A stretch of 64,000 bases of DNA from an uncultured Verrucomicrobia subdivision 3 bacterium (GTDB taxonomy: Bacteria > Verrucomicrobiota > Verrucomicrobiia > Limisphaerales > UBA11358): NCBI GenBank assembly GCA_903922735.1, contig CAIXUZ010000072.1, forward strand, positions 29,572-93,571, written 5' to 3'. Below are positions 36,852 through 46,405 of this stretch, in pieces; position 1 is the first letter of the stretch, and every line of letters begins with the position of its first letter. The notes under the pieces were generated by a model. The model saw only the letters and a list, made by a program, of their open reading frames with translations. It had not been told where the DNA came from and ran no database searches. The position numbers were made by a program, and so were the translations under genes.

Positions 36852-38378
36852 GTGAAATTTAGCCTGCGAAATCCGTTCTGGGTGTTCGGACTGGTGCTGC
36901 TGTGGCGCGTGGCGCTGCTGGTTTTCACCGCTCAGCCGATACCGGCTAACGATGCGTTTTTCTTCGACGGGCCGGTGGTCAACTACCTGTTGAACGGGCA
37001 CTACATCAACCCGGCGGCGGCGGAGGTGATGCAGATTTCCGGCCGGCAGGTGTATTCAGCCTACCCGCCGTTTTATCAAGCCGTCCTGTTAGTCTGGATG
37101 AAGGCTTTTGGCACCAGCGTGCTGGCGGCGATGTGGTTGCATTTAGTATTGTTCGCGGTGTCAGGCTGCCTTGTCCTGGCGATCATCAAGAAACTGTTTC
37201 CCCCGTTGTTGAGCTTGGCTCCAGCGCTGGTGTTTTTCTTCGGGATGACCTTCATGGACCGCCCGGATGATTTGGGGCATACGCTGGGGTTGCTTTCCTT
37301 GTGGCTGGTGGCGCGCTTGATTTCCGGACAAGGTTCATGGCCAACGTCAGTCGCTCTGGCGGCGGCTTTATTCAGCGCGCTGTATTCTTCGGTGATGGTG
37401 GGCGCGGTGTATTTCGGAATTAGCTTTCTGGCGGTAACCGTCACTTGGTGGTTCCAGCGACGGCACGCGATGTTTGTTCCGTTTTTGGCGGCGGCGGGTT
37501 TATTCATCGCAGTCACGTCGGCAATCGCCGTGTTGGCGCCGCTTTGGTGGCAGGGATTTTTGGAGAATTCCGCGCAGACCCCCATCCGCACCCTCGGCAT
37601 CCGCGCGCCGCACCTGATGGATATTCTCAAGCTCATCCGCACCGCGCCGCTGTTCCTGCTCGCGGCGGCGCTGCTGCCGTTCGTGCTGGCGCGTTACCGG
37701 CGGCTGACCTTTGAGCCGTGGCTGGCGCTGCTGGCGGGAGTGTTTCTGATGGGGCTCGTCACGCTGGTTGCGACCATGACGGTCATTTCGCCTGACTACA
37801 CCACTTACCTCCTGTTTGTGCAGGTCATCCTGGCGGTTGGCATGCTGGTGCTGGTGGAAAAACTTCAGCCCGGCTTCCAGCGTTCGTTGCGGCTGGCCTT
37901 GCTGGCCTGCGCGCTGCTGATTTCCATCCGGGCCATCGGCATGACGACTTGGGGCGCGGCCTGTGCCTGGAAAAATAGTTACGGCCGCACGCAATCGACC
38001 TTGCGGGCGGAGCTGGCGCCGTTCAATCAAACCAACCTTCCCGTCATCATTTCCTCGCCGTATCTGTATCAGGCCTTCAACGTCGGCACCCGGCGCCCGA
38101 TTCATTTCGACTGGTATTACAACCATGCCACCGCGGCGGCGCAGTCCGACCTGGCCAAGCTGATGGTGCTGCGCCCGCCGAAGCTGGTGCTGACCCAGTT
38201 TGATTATTACCGCTCGGTGGTGCCGTTGCTGGACCGGCTGCGGCAGCAGCCGGAACTGGTGACGGTGCGGGTGCGGGATTTCGCCGCAGTGCGGCCGCCG
38301 GATTCGATTCCCTCGCTGCAACGCGTGGTGCAGCACATTTCCTGGGCGCCGGTGATTGTGGATTTGGACTGGAAATAA
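36852..38378 (+). CDS. polytopic membrane protein, glycosyltransferase-like (GT-C type)
   Basis: A 508-aa protein starting at GTG 36852 with about ten hydrophobic segments and a first periplasmic loop bearing acidic and aromatic residues (PANDAFFFDGPVVNYLLNG, SAYPPFYQAVLL). That arrangement resembles GT-C/ArnT-PMT-type glycosyltransferases that use lipid-linked sugars, but the acidic motif is not an exact match. The C-terminal 110 residues form a soluble domain (PPKLVLTQFDYYRSVVPLLD). It has its own promoter and ends 4 nt before the convergent DUF4202 gene. Confidence 0.65.
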   Translation: MKFSLRNPFWVFGLVLLWRVALLVFTAQPIPANDAFFFDGPVVNYLLNGHYINPAAAEVMQISGRQVYSAYPPFYQAVLLVWMKAFGTSVLAAMWLHLVLFAVSGCLVLAIIKKLFPPLLSLAPALVFFFGMTFMDRPDDLGHTLGLLSLWLVARLISGQGSWPTSVALAAALFSALYSSVMVGAVYFGISFLAVTVTWWFQRRHAMFVPFLAAAGLFIAVTSAIAVLAPLWWQGFLENSAQTPIRTLGIRAPHLMDILKLIRTAPLFLLAAALLPFVLARYRRLTFEPWLALLAGVFLMGLVTLVATMTVISPDYTTYLLFVQVILAVGMLVLVEKLQPGFQRSLRLALLACALLISIRAIGMTTWGAACAWKNSYGRTQSTLRAELAPFNQTNLPVIISSPYLYQAFNVGTRRPIHFDWYYNHATAAAQSDLAKLMVLRPPKLVLTQFDYYRSVVPLLDRLRQQPELVTVRVRDFAAVRPPDSIPSLQRVVQHISWAPVIVDLDWK

Positions 38379-38382
38379 CCGC

Positions 38383-38955
38383 CTACGCCTTGAGCGCGCG
38401 TTCAATCAGGGATTTTTCGCGCTCGCCAAAATTCAACTTCAGCGCCTCGGCGCGGCCGGCTTCGGTCATTTTCTCCCAGGATTTGCGGAGCGCGTTGATC
38501 ATCTTTTCCTCGTCGCTTTTCGCGGCGAGCGCGGCGAATTGGAATTCCAGAAACACCAGGCACAGCGCGTCTTCCAGCACGCGGCCTTCGGGATTGGCGG
38601 GGAAATCCTTCTTGAGGTTCAAATCCTGGACGCGGCGGATGGTGTCCTCGTCGTAGCCGATCTCGCGCAGCATCGCGCCGGACTTGTCCGCGTGAAACTG
38701 CTTCAGGTCGGCCCGCCATTTCAGGTAGCCGGCGCGGGTCATGGGATAACGGTCGCGCGGGCTTTCCCAGCGGCAGATGTGCTGGCAGCGCGCGGCGAGG
38801 CGGAGCGCTTCACTCGCCTCCGGGCGGAGTTTCAAAACCCAGTCCGTGAGCCGCTGCGCGTAAAGCAGCTCCCGCGGCTGGCCGTTTTCCGAATTGGGAT
38901 CGCGGGAATTCTCCGCATCGAAGCGGCGGAGGGCGGACAGGAATTGATCGTTCAC
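38383..38955 (-). CDS. DUF4202 domain protein
   Basis: A 190-aa cytoplasmic protein from GTG 38955. ARCQHICRWESPRDRYPMTR and KWRADLKQFHADKSG with GYDEDTI are the hallmark segments of DUF4202, a helical family with an HD-like arrangement of histidines and acidic residues. The function is unknown; hydrolase activity is possible but not shown. It has its own promoter with the -10 close to the start codon. Confidence 0.85.
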   Translation of the reverse strand: MNDQFLSALRRFDAENSRDPNSENGQPRELLYAQRLTDWVLKLRPEASEALRLAARCQHICRWESPRDRYPMTRAGYLKWRADLKQFHADKSGAMLREIGYDEDTIRRVQDLNLKKDFPANPEGRVLEDALCLVFLEFQFAALAAKSDEEKMINALRKSWEKMTEAGRAEALKLNFGEREKSLIERALKA

Positions 38956-38960
38956 CCGCT

Positions 38961-38989
38961 GATTTTTTCCGATGCGGGGAAAATTGCAA
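38961..38989 (-). promoter_or_regulatory. putative promoter of the DUF4202 gene, leaderless type
   Basis: TTGCAA, a 17-nt spacer and AAAATC, 5 nt before the GTG. The -10 is weak. Confidence 0.4.
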
Positions 38990-39006
38990 GTGCCGGCAAA
39001 TAAAAA

Positions 39007-39035
39007 CGCGCCGCCGGTCTCGAGCCGGCGGCGCG
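39007..39035 (-). terminator. rho-independent terminator of ylbF
   Basis: CGCGCCGCCGG and CCGGCGGCGCG pair around CTCGAGA. On the minus strand the stem is followed by TTTTTA. Confidence 0.8.
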
Positions 39036-39051
39036 CGGGGTTAATTGGATT

Positions 39052-39456
39052 TCAGTGGCCGTGGCAGCCGCAGCCTTCGTGGTTGCCGCAGGAGCTTTCG
39101 AGGTCTTCCGCCGTCGGCACGCGGTTCAGTTCGATCGTCTTCTTGACGTGCTTCTGGACGCGGTGCTGGAGGTCGTGCATTTCTTCCTGCGCATCGAGGA
39201 AGCCGCTGGCCACGGGGTTTTTCAGCAGGGCGTCGCGTTCTTTTTCGAACGCGGAGATTTCCGCCGGTTCCAGCGTCTGGCCGCTGTGCTGTTTTTCCTG
39301 GAGCGCCTGGCCTTTGCTCATCAGGCTTTCATACGCGCCGCGCGCGGCGTCGTTGGCCATAAAGGTGTCAATGCGCTGTTTGATGCCGCCCGTCTGGAGG
39401 TGTTCGATGAGGGCTTCGCAGAGTTCGCGGGTTTTGGTGTCAACTTTGGTGGACAT
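39052..39456 (-). CDS. YlbF/YmcA family protein with Cys/His-rich tail
   Basis: A 134-aa helical protein from ATG 39456. The body (RELCEALIEHLQ, LEPAEISAFEKERDALLKNP, FLDAQEEMHDLQHRV) matches the com_ylbF fold, whose Bacillus members form a complex with RNase Y and carry Fe-S clusters. The last residues, CGNHEGCGCHGH, hold three Cys and three His, a plausible metal or cluster site. Role here: perhaps RNA processing, by family analogy only. Confidence 0.75.
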   Translation of the reverse strand: MSTKVDTKTRELCEALIEHLQTGGIKQRIDTFMANDAARGAYESLMSKGQALQEKQHSGQTLEPAEISAFEKERDALLKNPVASGFLDAQEEMHDLQHRVQKHVKKTIELNRVPTAEDLESSCGNHEGCGCHGH

Positions 39457-39726
39457 AGTAATTTTTTGTGCCGCGCAATTAACCACAACTCCCGCCAAAA
39501 AGCAAATGCCAACCGTGGCGGCTTGGATTCAGTGTTTGGCGGGCCGTTCGGGGAATTGACCGGACGCATCGGCTCCAAATCATTCCCTGATCACGGTTTA
39601 ATATGAGCGGACTCAAGTACGCTGCTGGCTGGCGGGCTGGCGCAGCGTCCTCGTCCCTTGCAATTCCGCCATGATTCAGCCGGAAAACAGGGTCCATTTG
39701 ATATTAGTGGCGCCAGTCCCGCCGCC

Positions 39727-40232
39727 AAATCCTCCAATGGCGGCGCTAAATCCTCCAGTCCTGCTACCAAATCCTCCAATGGTCGCGCCAAATCCTCCAG
39801 TCCCGCCACCAAATCCCCCAATGGCGGTGCCAAATCCTCCAATACTGCCACCAAATCCTCCAATGGCCGCGCTAAATCCTCCGGTCCCGCCGCCAAATCC
39901 TCCAATGGTGCCACCAGATGCGCCGCTCGCGCCGCCAGACGCGCCACCAGTCCCGCCAGATGCGCCGATATTTCCACCAGATGCGCCACTAGTGCGGCCA
40001 GATGTGCATCTCACGCCACCAGATGCGCCACTGGTGCCGCCAGATGTGCATCTCATGCCGCCAGATGCGCCGATATTTCCACCAGATGCGCCACTGGCGC
40101 GGCCAGATGTGCCGATATTCCCACCAGATGCGGCAATCTGGCGACTGGAAACGGCAAAAATGGCTCAAAATGCGACAAAAAGGCGGAAAAACACCTTATT
40201 GCCATCGGAAGTGGTCAAAAAGTGACAGTTTC
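39727..40232 (+). repeat. 21-bp modular repeat element, copy C
   Basis: Nineteen full 21-bp units start at 39727 and every 21 bp up to 40105, with a twentieth running into the tail. The first nine open with AAATCCTCC-like 9-mers and the rest with AGATGCGCC or AGATGTGCA; the remaining 12 nt of each unit vary. The tail 40129-40232 contains GGAAACGGCAAAAATGGCTC and GGTCAAAAAGTGACAGTTT. All frames are open through the array on both strands, so long ORFs here are not evidence of coding. The gene-free stretch runs from 39457 to 40463. Confidence 0.9.
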
Positions 40233-40463
40233 AGGCGGGCGGACGGTGCGGGTGGGTGTAGCGGCGGTCTGCCGACGCGCGGCTAACGGGGTCGCCCGGA
40301 CATTGACGCCTGCAATACGTCAACCGGCTGAATCCGCGGAGACGGTTTTATTTCAGATAAACTAAACTATCAGCGGGCAGCACGGCCACGGAACCGGACG
40401 GGCGGGTTGAAGGGTCAAGAAATAGCGCGAAGGAACGGTTGAGCTTTGTAGCCTAGCCTCATA

Positions 40464-41015
40464 TTAGCCGTCATTTTGTATCCTCACAATCTTCTTGGAT
40501 GGAAAGCCAGCGTGCGGTTTTGGAAGCGAGAAAGTAAATGTCGTGAATCCACTTTCTGTCTTGGTCTGCAACTGATACTCGAATGAATCAGGCCCGGCAT
40601 TATGTGGGTTGGCAAAAAACCAATACTGAACCTGAACATCAGCTAACTCATCCATCCAATCGTCATTATCTGAATGTAGGCGCAAAATCTTAACGTGCTC
40701 TACTCGCGCTCCAGCAGTGCCTCTTCCTACTCCGTATTTCAAAAGCAGCAGGTCTCCATGAATGGCAACCGCCCCATAACCATAGGACGATGTAAAATAA
40801 TAGGCGGTAGGCTTCTGATAAGGAACTCGTGCAGTAATCTTAAGGTCGTCGCCTGTGAAACCCGTAGATGTTGTCTGCTGCGCTTCAACTATCAAAGTCA
40901 CACCACCAAGTGTAATCGTATCTTTATCACTACCGCCATACTTATGCCACTCAACGGCCGCTAGAGCCAGCATAGGCAAGAAAACCAACAATACCAATAG
41001 AACTGAGATGCGCAT
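40464..41015 (-). CDS. exported hypothetical protein, AT-rich
   Basis: A 183-aa protein with a signal peptide (MRISVLLVLLVFLPMLALAA). The mature part is beta-strand-rich (TITLGGVTLIVEAQ, SYGYGAVAIHGDLLLLKYG, DVQVQYWFFANPHNAGPD) with no recognised domain. Its codon usage is visibly more AT-rich than the PFK gene next to it. It lies alone, 230 bp beyond repeat element C. It is probably an acquired orphan gene. Confidence 0.7.
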   Translation of the reverse strand: MRISVLLVLLVFLPMLALAAVEWHKYGGSDKDTITLGGVTLIVEAQQTTSTGFTGDDLKITARVPYQKPTAYYFTSSYGYGAVAIHGDLLLLKYGVGRGTAGARVEHVKILRLHSDNDDWMDELADVQVQYWFFANPHNAGPDSFEYQLQTKTESGFTTFTFSLPKPHAGFPSKKIVRIQNDG

Positions 41016-41108
41016 ACAATGACGCCTAAAAGTTAATTGACGGCGGCCTGTGTAGCCTATCCTTTTTCCACTGCCGGAAGCATTTGAGTTGTAAGTTTCT
41101 TTCCGTCA

Positions 41109-42236
41109 TCAATCCCCCAGACACGTTCCCACCCGGCGGGCGGTTTTCACCCAGGAATGGTCGGCGGGAACCACCTTGCGTTTGCCGGCCACTTTTTCCA
41201 GCGGCACCGCTTCCGTGCCGTCGCCGCGCGCGGCCACCATCACGCCGTAATGTTCCTCGTTGATGAGGTCGGCGGCCGCGCTGCCGAGGCGCGTGGCCAA
41301 AATGCGGTCCGCCGCACAGGGCGTGCCGCCGCGCTGAACGTAGCCGAGAATCGTCACGCGGGATTCCAGATGCGTGAGTTCCTCCAGCTGCCGGGCCAGG
41401 CGCATGGTGTTGCCCTGGTGGCGGACTTCGAGCGTGGCGATTTCAATCTTGGCCTCTTTCTTGTCGTGCAGGGTCCGGGCGCGGTCGAGTTTCTTCTCGG
41501 CGGTGGCAAAGGCGCGGGCGTCGTCCCGGCTCATCGCGCCTTCGGCCACGGCGACGATGCTGAAATTCGTTCCCGCCTTGCTGCGGCGGCGGATGGCTTC
41601 GGCGATTTTCTCCACGTTGTAGGGGATTTCGGGAATGAGAATGACATCCGCCCCGCCCGCAATGCCCGCGCCCAAGGTGAGCCAGCCGGCGCGATGGCCC
41701 ATGATCTCCGCCACGATGATGCGGTGATGGCTGTGCGCGGTGCTGTGCAGCCGGTCGAGCGTGTCGGTGGCGATGTTCATGGCCGTGGCAAAACCAAAGG
41801 TGGCGTCGGTCAGGCCCACATCATTGTCAATCGTCTTGGGCAGGGTGATGACGTTCAAGCCGGCTTGCTTGAGGCGGAGCGCGTTTTTTTGGGTGCCGCC
41901 GCCGCCGAGGCAGACGACGCAGTCGAGGCCCCATTTCTTGTAATTGGCCCTGATGACCTCGGTCATGTCCTTGGTGCGGCCGTCAATGACCATGCGGTGC
42001 GGCTTGTCGCGGCTGGTGCCGAGAATGGTGCCGCCCACGGTGAGGATGCCGGCGAGGGTGGACTTGTCGAGCTTGAGCCGGTGGTTTTCGACGAGGCCGC
42101 GGAAGCCGTCGCGGAAGCCGATGATTTCCATGCCGTAGCTGATGGCGGATTTGCCGACGCCACGGATGGCGGCGTTGAGGCCGGGGCTGTCGCCGCCCGC
42201 GGTGAGGATGCCGATGCGTTTGATTTTTTTGCCCAT
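41109..42236 (-). CDS. pfkA: 6-phosphofructokinase
   Basis: A 375-aa phosphofructokinase: [15 protein letters not shown] at the N-terminus, [11 protein letters not shown] near residue 110, [12 protein letters not shown] near 130, and [15 protein letters not shown] near the C-terminus. It phosphorylates fructose 6-phosphate. The donor is uncertain: PKTIDND (Lys) is found in pyrophosphate-dependent and 'group III' enzymes, whereas Gly in the GGGGT loop fits ATP use. It lies 8 nt downstream of the yfhO-like gene in the same direction. Confidence 0.93.
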   Translation of the reverse strand: MGKKIKRIGILTAGGDSPGLNAAIRGVGKSAISYGMEIIGFRDGFRGLVENHRLKLDKSTLAGILTVGGTILGTSRDKPHRMVIDGRTKDMTEVIRANYKKWGLDCVVCLGGGGTQKNALRLKQAGLNVITLPKTIDNDVGLTDATFGFATAMNIATDTLDRLHSTAHSHHRIIVAEIMGHRAGWLTLGAGIAGGADVILIPEIPYNVEKIAEAIRRRSKAGTNFSIVAVAEGAMSRDDARAFATAEKKLDRARTLHDKKEAKIEIATLEVRHQGNTMRLARQLEELTHLESRVTILGYVQRGGTPCAADRILATRLGSAAADLINEEHYGVMVAARGDGTEAVPLEKVAGKRKVVPADHSWVKTARRVGTCLGD

Positions 42237-42244
42237 GCCGGTTT

Positions 42245-44533
42245 CTATTTGGATTTGTTTTGGAAAATTGTCGAGAAGAACTTGAGTAAATCTTGCGCGA
42301 GGCGCCGGCGGAAAAACATCAGCGCGCAGAGAACCAGCGTCGCCAGCGAAATCTTCGCGCCGATGGCAAACGCTTTGTCCCGATAGGCCAGATGGATTTG
42401 GTGTTTGCCGGCCGGAATCGGCACGGCTTGAAAGGCGAGGTTCGCCCGGAGCAGGCGGACCGGCCGGCCGTCAACCTCCGCCTGCCAGTTGTGGTAAAAC
42501 GTCTGCGCGACGACGACGAGGAAAGGCCCGCCCGCCCTGGCCTCTATGTCCACAGAATTATTTCCGAATATGGTCGCGAGAATCTTCGCGGAAGTCTGAT
42601 TGGTGATGGTGACGGCCGATCTGGCTTCCGGCGGGAGAATGACGGTTTTGCGGCCGTCAAAATCCTTGCTCGTCATGGCCCAAAGAGCGTTGGTGTCGTC
42701 GAGGAAGATGGGTTTCTGTCCGGCGGTCACGAGCGGGGAAAAACCGGTTCGCGCCTGCCATTCCAGCAATTTGCCCGGCGCGGTGATTTGCGAAACGCCC
42801 ATGAAATCTTCCAGCCGCGACCAGTCGACGTTGGTCACGCTGTAAACCAGCGACAGCAGGCCGTCGAATTCGCGCGGGGTCAGCGAGAAGAACCCGTCCA
42901 CCTTCGGCACCGCGTCGAGCAGATTGGCGTTGGCGCAATAGCCGAGCCGCTTGGAAAGAAAATTGTTTTTGGGATCGCTGAGGGCGAAGCGGGTGAGCTC
43001 CAAGGCGGCGTGCGGCGAGAGCATGGCGCGCGATCCGCCCAGTTCGGGCTGCGGGCGCATCGCCAATCTGGTGCGGGCGAGGTTCAGTTCGTAAATGCCG
43101 GACGGCACGGTCGGGTTTTGCGGCGGCTCATGCGTGAACACGTCCAGCCACGCCACCAGAACCAGTGCCAGCGGCGCCAAGCGGAGCAGGGGAGATTTGC
43201 TTTCGCGAAACAGGGCGAGCAAAACCGCACCCGTTAAAAGCAGAAATACCGCGCGGGAAACTCCGTTCAGCCAGGCCGCGGGGGAATCGTCGCCGGGCAG
43301 CGGCGCGTGTTGGGTCCAGGCCATGATGCCGCCGATGAGCGCGAGGAGCATCGCTCCCAGCGGCAGGATCCGTTTCTGGATTGTTTTGAAATTCGCCAGC
43401 GCAAAGGCCGCCAGCAGCGGCGCGGCGAAGATCGCGACCATGACAAATTTCACCGGATACGTGATGAGGCTCAAGGGCGGGATCAGTTTTCGCACCAGCG
43501 GATAAACAAACGTGTTTTCCCCCAGGGCGAAGAGCAGGGCGATGACCGCGGCGCCGCCGAGCAGCCAGATGCGCCGTTCGCGGACGCCCAATGCGGCCAG
43601 CAGCGCGAGCCACAACGTTCCGAGGCCGAGGTAATAGGACGAGGTCCAGTATTGGCCCTGCTGGAAAAAGATGCCTTCCGTGTGCGTGGAGCCGAACGCC
43701 ATCGGCACGAGAAAGTTGGCGAAGCCGAAGCCGGGCATTGACCAGCGCAAATCCGTGTAGCCCGTCTCGCGTTGCGCGTGGGCGACGAGGTCGAGGAACG
43801 GCAGCAGTTGCACGGCGCTCAAGGCGAACACCAGCGCTCCCACCAGGGGCAAACGCCACAGCAGGGCGGCGCGCGGCGATTCGTTTCTGATGAATTGTTG
43901 CATCCCTAATGCCGCGACGATGAGCCACGTCAGCAAAATGGTCTCCGGTCCGCCCGCCAGCATCTGCATCGCCCCGGCCAGGGCGGCCAGGATGATATTC
44001 CGGCTGCCGTTGCGCCAGGCGAGTTCAGTCGCCAGCACCACCCAGGGCATCCAGCTGAACGTCGCGATGTGGCTCGGCCACATGATGAGGTTGAGCGTGA
44101 AACCGTTGAAGGCAAAGGCCGTTCCCGCGAAGGCGGCGGCGAACGGGTTTCCCGTCCAGCGGCGCGCGAGGAAATACATGCCGATGCCCGCCCACCACAG
44201 ATGCGCGAGGCTGAAAAAGCTTAGCGACCATTTTAGCGGCAGCGTCAGGTAGATCAGCGCCGGCGGGTAGAGCGGCAGGGTGTTCCATTGCGCGAGCAAC
44301 GGCACGCCGCAGTTGCTGTAAGGATTCCAGAACGGCAGTTCGTTGTGCTGAAAACATTCCCGCTGAAAATGCGCGAGCGGATAGGCGAAGAACCCGAAGT
44401 CCCGCGCGCCGAACGTTTCGAGGCCGAGGATGACTTGGGGGAACGAGGCCAACACCAGCAGCCCGAGCAGGATCCCAAATCGCACGGGCGAAAATAGCTT
44501 GTCGGCCAAAGTGGCGGAGCCGTTCGGTTGCAC
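42245..44533 (-). CDS. YfhO-family polytopic membrane protein
   Basis: A 762-aa protein from GTG 44533 with about 12 membrane helices in the first 440 residues ([40 protein letters not shown]) and a periplasmic C-terminal domain ending in [20 protein letters not shown], a hallmark of the YfhO family. Relatives glycosylate teichoic acids or other surface polymers (GT-C fold); the substrate here is unknown. It has its own leaderless-type promoter and probably drives pfkA. Confidence 0.88.
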   Translation of the reverse strand: MQPNGSATLADKLFSPVRFGILLGLLVLASFPQVILGLETFGARDFGFFAYPLAHFQRECFQHNELPFWNPYSNCGVPLLAQWNTLPLYPPALIYLTLPLKWSLSFFSLAHLWWAGIGMYFLARRWTGNPFAAAFAGTAFAFNGFTLNLIMWPSHIATFSWMPWVVLATELAWRNGSRNIILAALAGAMQMLAGGPETILLTWLIVAALGMQQFIRNESPRAALLWRLPLVGALVFALSAVQLLPFLDLVAHAQRETGYTDLRWSMPGFGFANFLVPMAFGSTHTEGIFFQQGQYWTSSYYLGLGTLWLALLAALGVRERRIWLLGGAAVIALLFALGENTFVYPLVRKLIPPLSLITYPVKFVMVAIFAAPLLAAFALANFKTIQKRILPLGAMLLALIGGIMAWTQHAPLPGDDSPAAWLNGVSRAVFLLLTGAVLLALFRESKSPLLRLAPLALVLVAWLDVFTHEPPQNPTVPSGIYELNLARTRLAMRPQPELGGSRAMLSPHAALELTRFALSDPKNNFLSKRLGYCANANLLDAVPKVDGFFSLTPREFDGLLSLVYSVTNVDWSRLEDFMGVSQITAPGKLLEWQARTGFSPLVTAGQKPIFLDDTNALWAMTSKDFDGRKTVILPPEARSAVTITNQTSAKILATIFGNNSVDIEARAGGPFLVVVAQTFYHNWQAEVDGRPVRLLRANLAFQAVPIPAGKHQIHLAYRDKAFAIGAKISLATLVLCALMFFRRRLAQDLLKFFSTIFQNKSK

Positions 44534-44539
44534 GCGCAG

Positions 44540-44568
44540 ATTAAAGCCAGCGGCGGCGCGAAATGCAA
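44540..44568 (-). promoter_or_regulatory. promoter of the yfhO-like gene, leaderless type
   Basis: TTGCAT, a 17-nt spacer and TTTAAT, then 6 nt to the GTG. Confidence 0.55.
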
Positions 44569-44599
44569 CTGCGCGGCAGGCGCGCGGCGGTCTTAATTC

Positions 44600-44628
44600 T
44601 TGTTCGCGGTTGCCGGCTCTGTTTTAAT
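44600..44628 (+). promoter_or_regulatory. promoter of the FAD-dependent oxidoreductase gene
   Basis: TTGTTC, a 17-nt spacer and TTTAAT, leaving a leader of about 35 nt before ATG 44669. Confidence 0.5.
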
Positions 44629-44668
44629 TTCCGCCCGTTCCCCTGATTCAAATCACCAATAATCGAAC

Positions 44669-46342
44669 ATGAATATCGCCAATTGTTTTAGCCGCCTGCT
44701 TGCCGGCGCCATCCTTTGCCAGGCCGTCCATGCCGCCGAAGTCATTAAGACCGACCTCTGTATATATGGCGGCACCGCCGCCGGCGTGGCCGCCGCCGTG
44801 CAGGCGACGCGCATGGGCAAGACCGCGGTCATCATCGAGCCGGGCCGCCATCTGGGCGGCATGACTTCCGGCGGGCTAGGCCAGACGGACATCGGCAACA
44901 AGGCGGCCATCGGCGGCATCGCGCGCGAGTTTTATCATCGCGTGGCGCAGCATTACGCCGACACCAATGCGTGGAAGTTCGGGACGGCGGCGGATTTCTT
45001 CAAAGGCAAACGCAGCTGGGAGGCGGCGGTCAGCTCGCTGTCCGGAGCCGATGCCACGATGTGGCTTTTTGAGCCGCATGTGGCGGAGGACATTCTTAAT
45101 CGCATGGTCGAAGAGGCCCACGTGCGGGTCCTTTGCGGGCAGCCGCTGGTGGCCGTTAAAAAATCCGGCGCGCGCATCACGGAAATCACCACCACCGGCA
45201 AAACCTTTCGCGCGGGAATGTTCATTGACACCACCTACGAGGGCGATTTGATGGCCAAAGCCGGGGTCAGTTACACCGTCGGCCGCGAAGCCAACGCCCA
45301 ATACAACGAAACGATAAACGGGATTCGCACCAACACGCCCAAGCATCAGTTCACTGTCGCGGTCGATCCCTACGTCAAACCCGGCGATGCCGCCAGCGGT
45401 CTGCTGCCGTTCATCCAGCCGGGCGGGGATGAGAATTCCGGCGCCGGCGACCGCTCGGTGCAGGCTTACAACTTCCGTCTCTGCTACACCAAGAATCCCG
45501 CGAACCGCCTGCCGCACCTCAAGCCGGAGAATTACGACCCGGCCCAATACGAACTCCTGGCCCGTTATCTGGAAGCGCTCGTGGCCGCCGGGAAAAAGCC
45601 GGTTCTGCGCGAGTTCTGGAAGTTGGATTTGATGCCCAATCAGAAAACGGACATCAATAATCAGGGCGGTTTCTCCACGGATTTCATCGGGGCCAATTAT
45701 GATTATCCCAATGCCGATTATGCCACGCGGGCCAAGATCTGGCAGGCGCACGAGGATTATATCCGCGGCTATCTTTATTTCATGGCCACCAGTCCGCGCG
45801 TGCCGGATAACATCCGCCGGGAAATGCAGGAGTGGGGTCCGGCCCGGGATGAGTTTCCCGACACCGGCGGCTGGCCGCATCAGCTCTACGTCCGCGAAGC
45901 CCGGCGCATGGTTTCCGATTACGTCATGACCGAGCACAACTGCCGGGGCGTGGCGAAAGCCGAACAGCCCGTCGGCCTGGCCGCTTACACCATGGACTCG
46001 CACAATTGCCGGCGGCTCGCCAAAAACGGCCGGGCGGAAAACGAGGGCGATGTCCAGATCGGCGGCTTCCCGCCGTATCCCATCGCCTATCGCGCCATCG
46101 TGCCCAAAGCGGGTGAATGCGAAAATCTGTTTGTGCCCGTCTGTCTCTCGGCGACGCACATCGCCTATGGCAGCATCCGCATGGAGCCGGTGTTCATGCT
46201 GCTCGGCCAATCCGCGGCCACGGCCGCCGCCCTTGCGCTGGAGGCCAAGGTGCCGGTCCAGAAACTTTCCTACGAAAAACTTCAGGCCCGGTTGCTGGCC
46301 GACCAGCAAATCCTCGCCTGGGTGCCGCCGGTCAAGCAATGA
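44669..46342 (+). CDS. exported FAD-dependent oxidoreductase
   Basis: A 557-aa protein with a signal peptide (FSRLLAGAILCQAVHAAE). It carries the FAD motif DLCIYGGTAAGVAAAVQATR, GRHLGGMTSGGLGQTD, FIDTTYEGDLMAKAG and a C-terminal GQSAATAAALALE. This is the FAD_oxidored (PF12831) type that is abundant in Planctomycetes and Verrucomicrobia. The substrate is unknown; a role in carbohydrate or xanthan-like polymer degradation is often guessed. It is followed by the fumarase alpha gene with its own promoter. Confidence 0.88.
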   Translation: MNIANCFSRLLAGAILCQAVHAAEVIKTDLCIYGGTAAGVAAAVQATRMGKTAVIIEPGRHLGGMTSGGLGQTDIGNKAAIGGIAREFYHRVAQHYADTNAWKFGTAADFFKGKRSWEAAVSSLSGADATMWLFEPHVAEDILNRMVEEAHVRVLCGQPLVAVKKSGARITEITTTGKTFRAGMFIDTTYEGDLMAKAGVSYTVGREANAQYNETINGIRTNTPKHQFTVAVDPYVKPGDAASGLLPFIQPGGDENSGAGDRSVQAYNFRLCYTKNPANRLPHLKPENYDPAQYELLARYLEALVAAGKKPVLREFWKLDLMPNQKTDINNQGGFSTDFIGANYDYPNADYATRAKIWQAHEDYIRGYLYFMATSPRVPDNIRREMQEWGPARDEFPDTGGWPHQLYVREARRMVSDYVMTEHNCRGVAKAEQPVGLAAYTMDSHNCRRLAKNGRAENEGDVQIGGFPPYPIAYRAIVPKAGECENLFVPVCLSATHIAYGSIRMEPVFMLLGQSAATAAALALEAKVPVQKLSYEKLQARLLADQQILAWVPPVKQ

Positions 46343-46364
46343 CCCGTCGCCGGATGCATCCAAA

Positions 46365-46393
46365 TTGACGCGCGCCACCGCAAGGCTTACGCT
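46365..46393 (+). promoter_or_regulatory. putative promoter of fumarase alpha
   Basis: TTGACG, a 17-nt spacer and TACGCT, 12 nt before ATG 46406. Confidence 0.45.
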
Positions 46394-46405
46394 GCTGCAA
46401 ACTTT

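Noticed and set aside
39727..40146. CRISPR array
   Set aside because: Units are contiguous 21-mers with no constant-repeat/unique-spacer alternation, and no cas genes are present.
39658..40365. Collagen-like or PE-PGRS-like repeat proteins in all frames of the 21-bp arrays
   Set aside because: Openness in all frames follows from a 21-bp period without stop codons; no start site, signal peptide or single conserved frame supports translation, so I list DNA repeats, not CDS.
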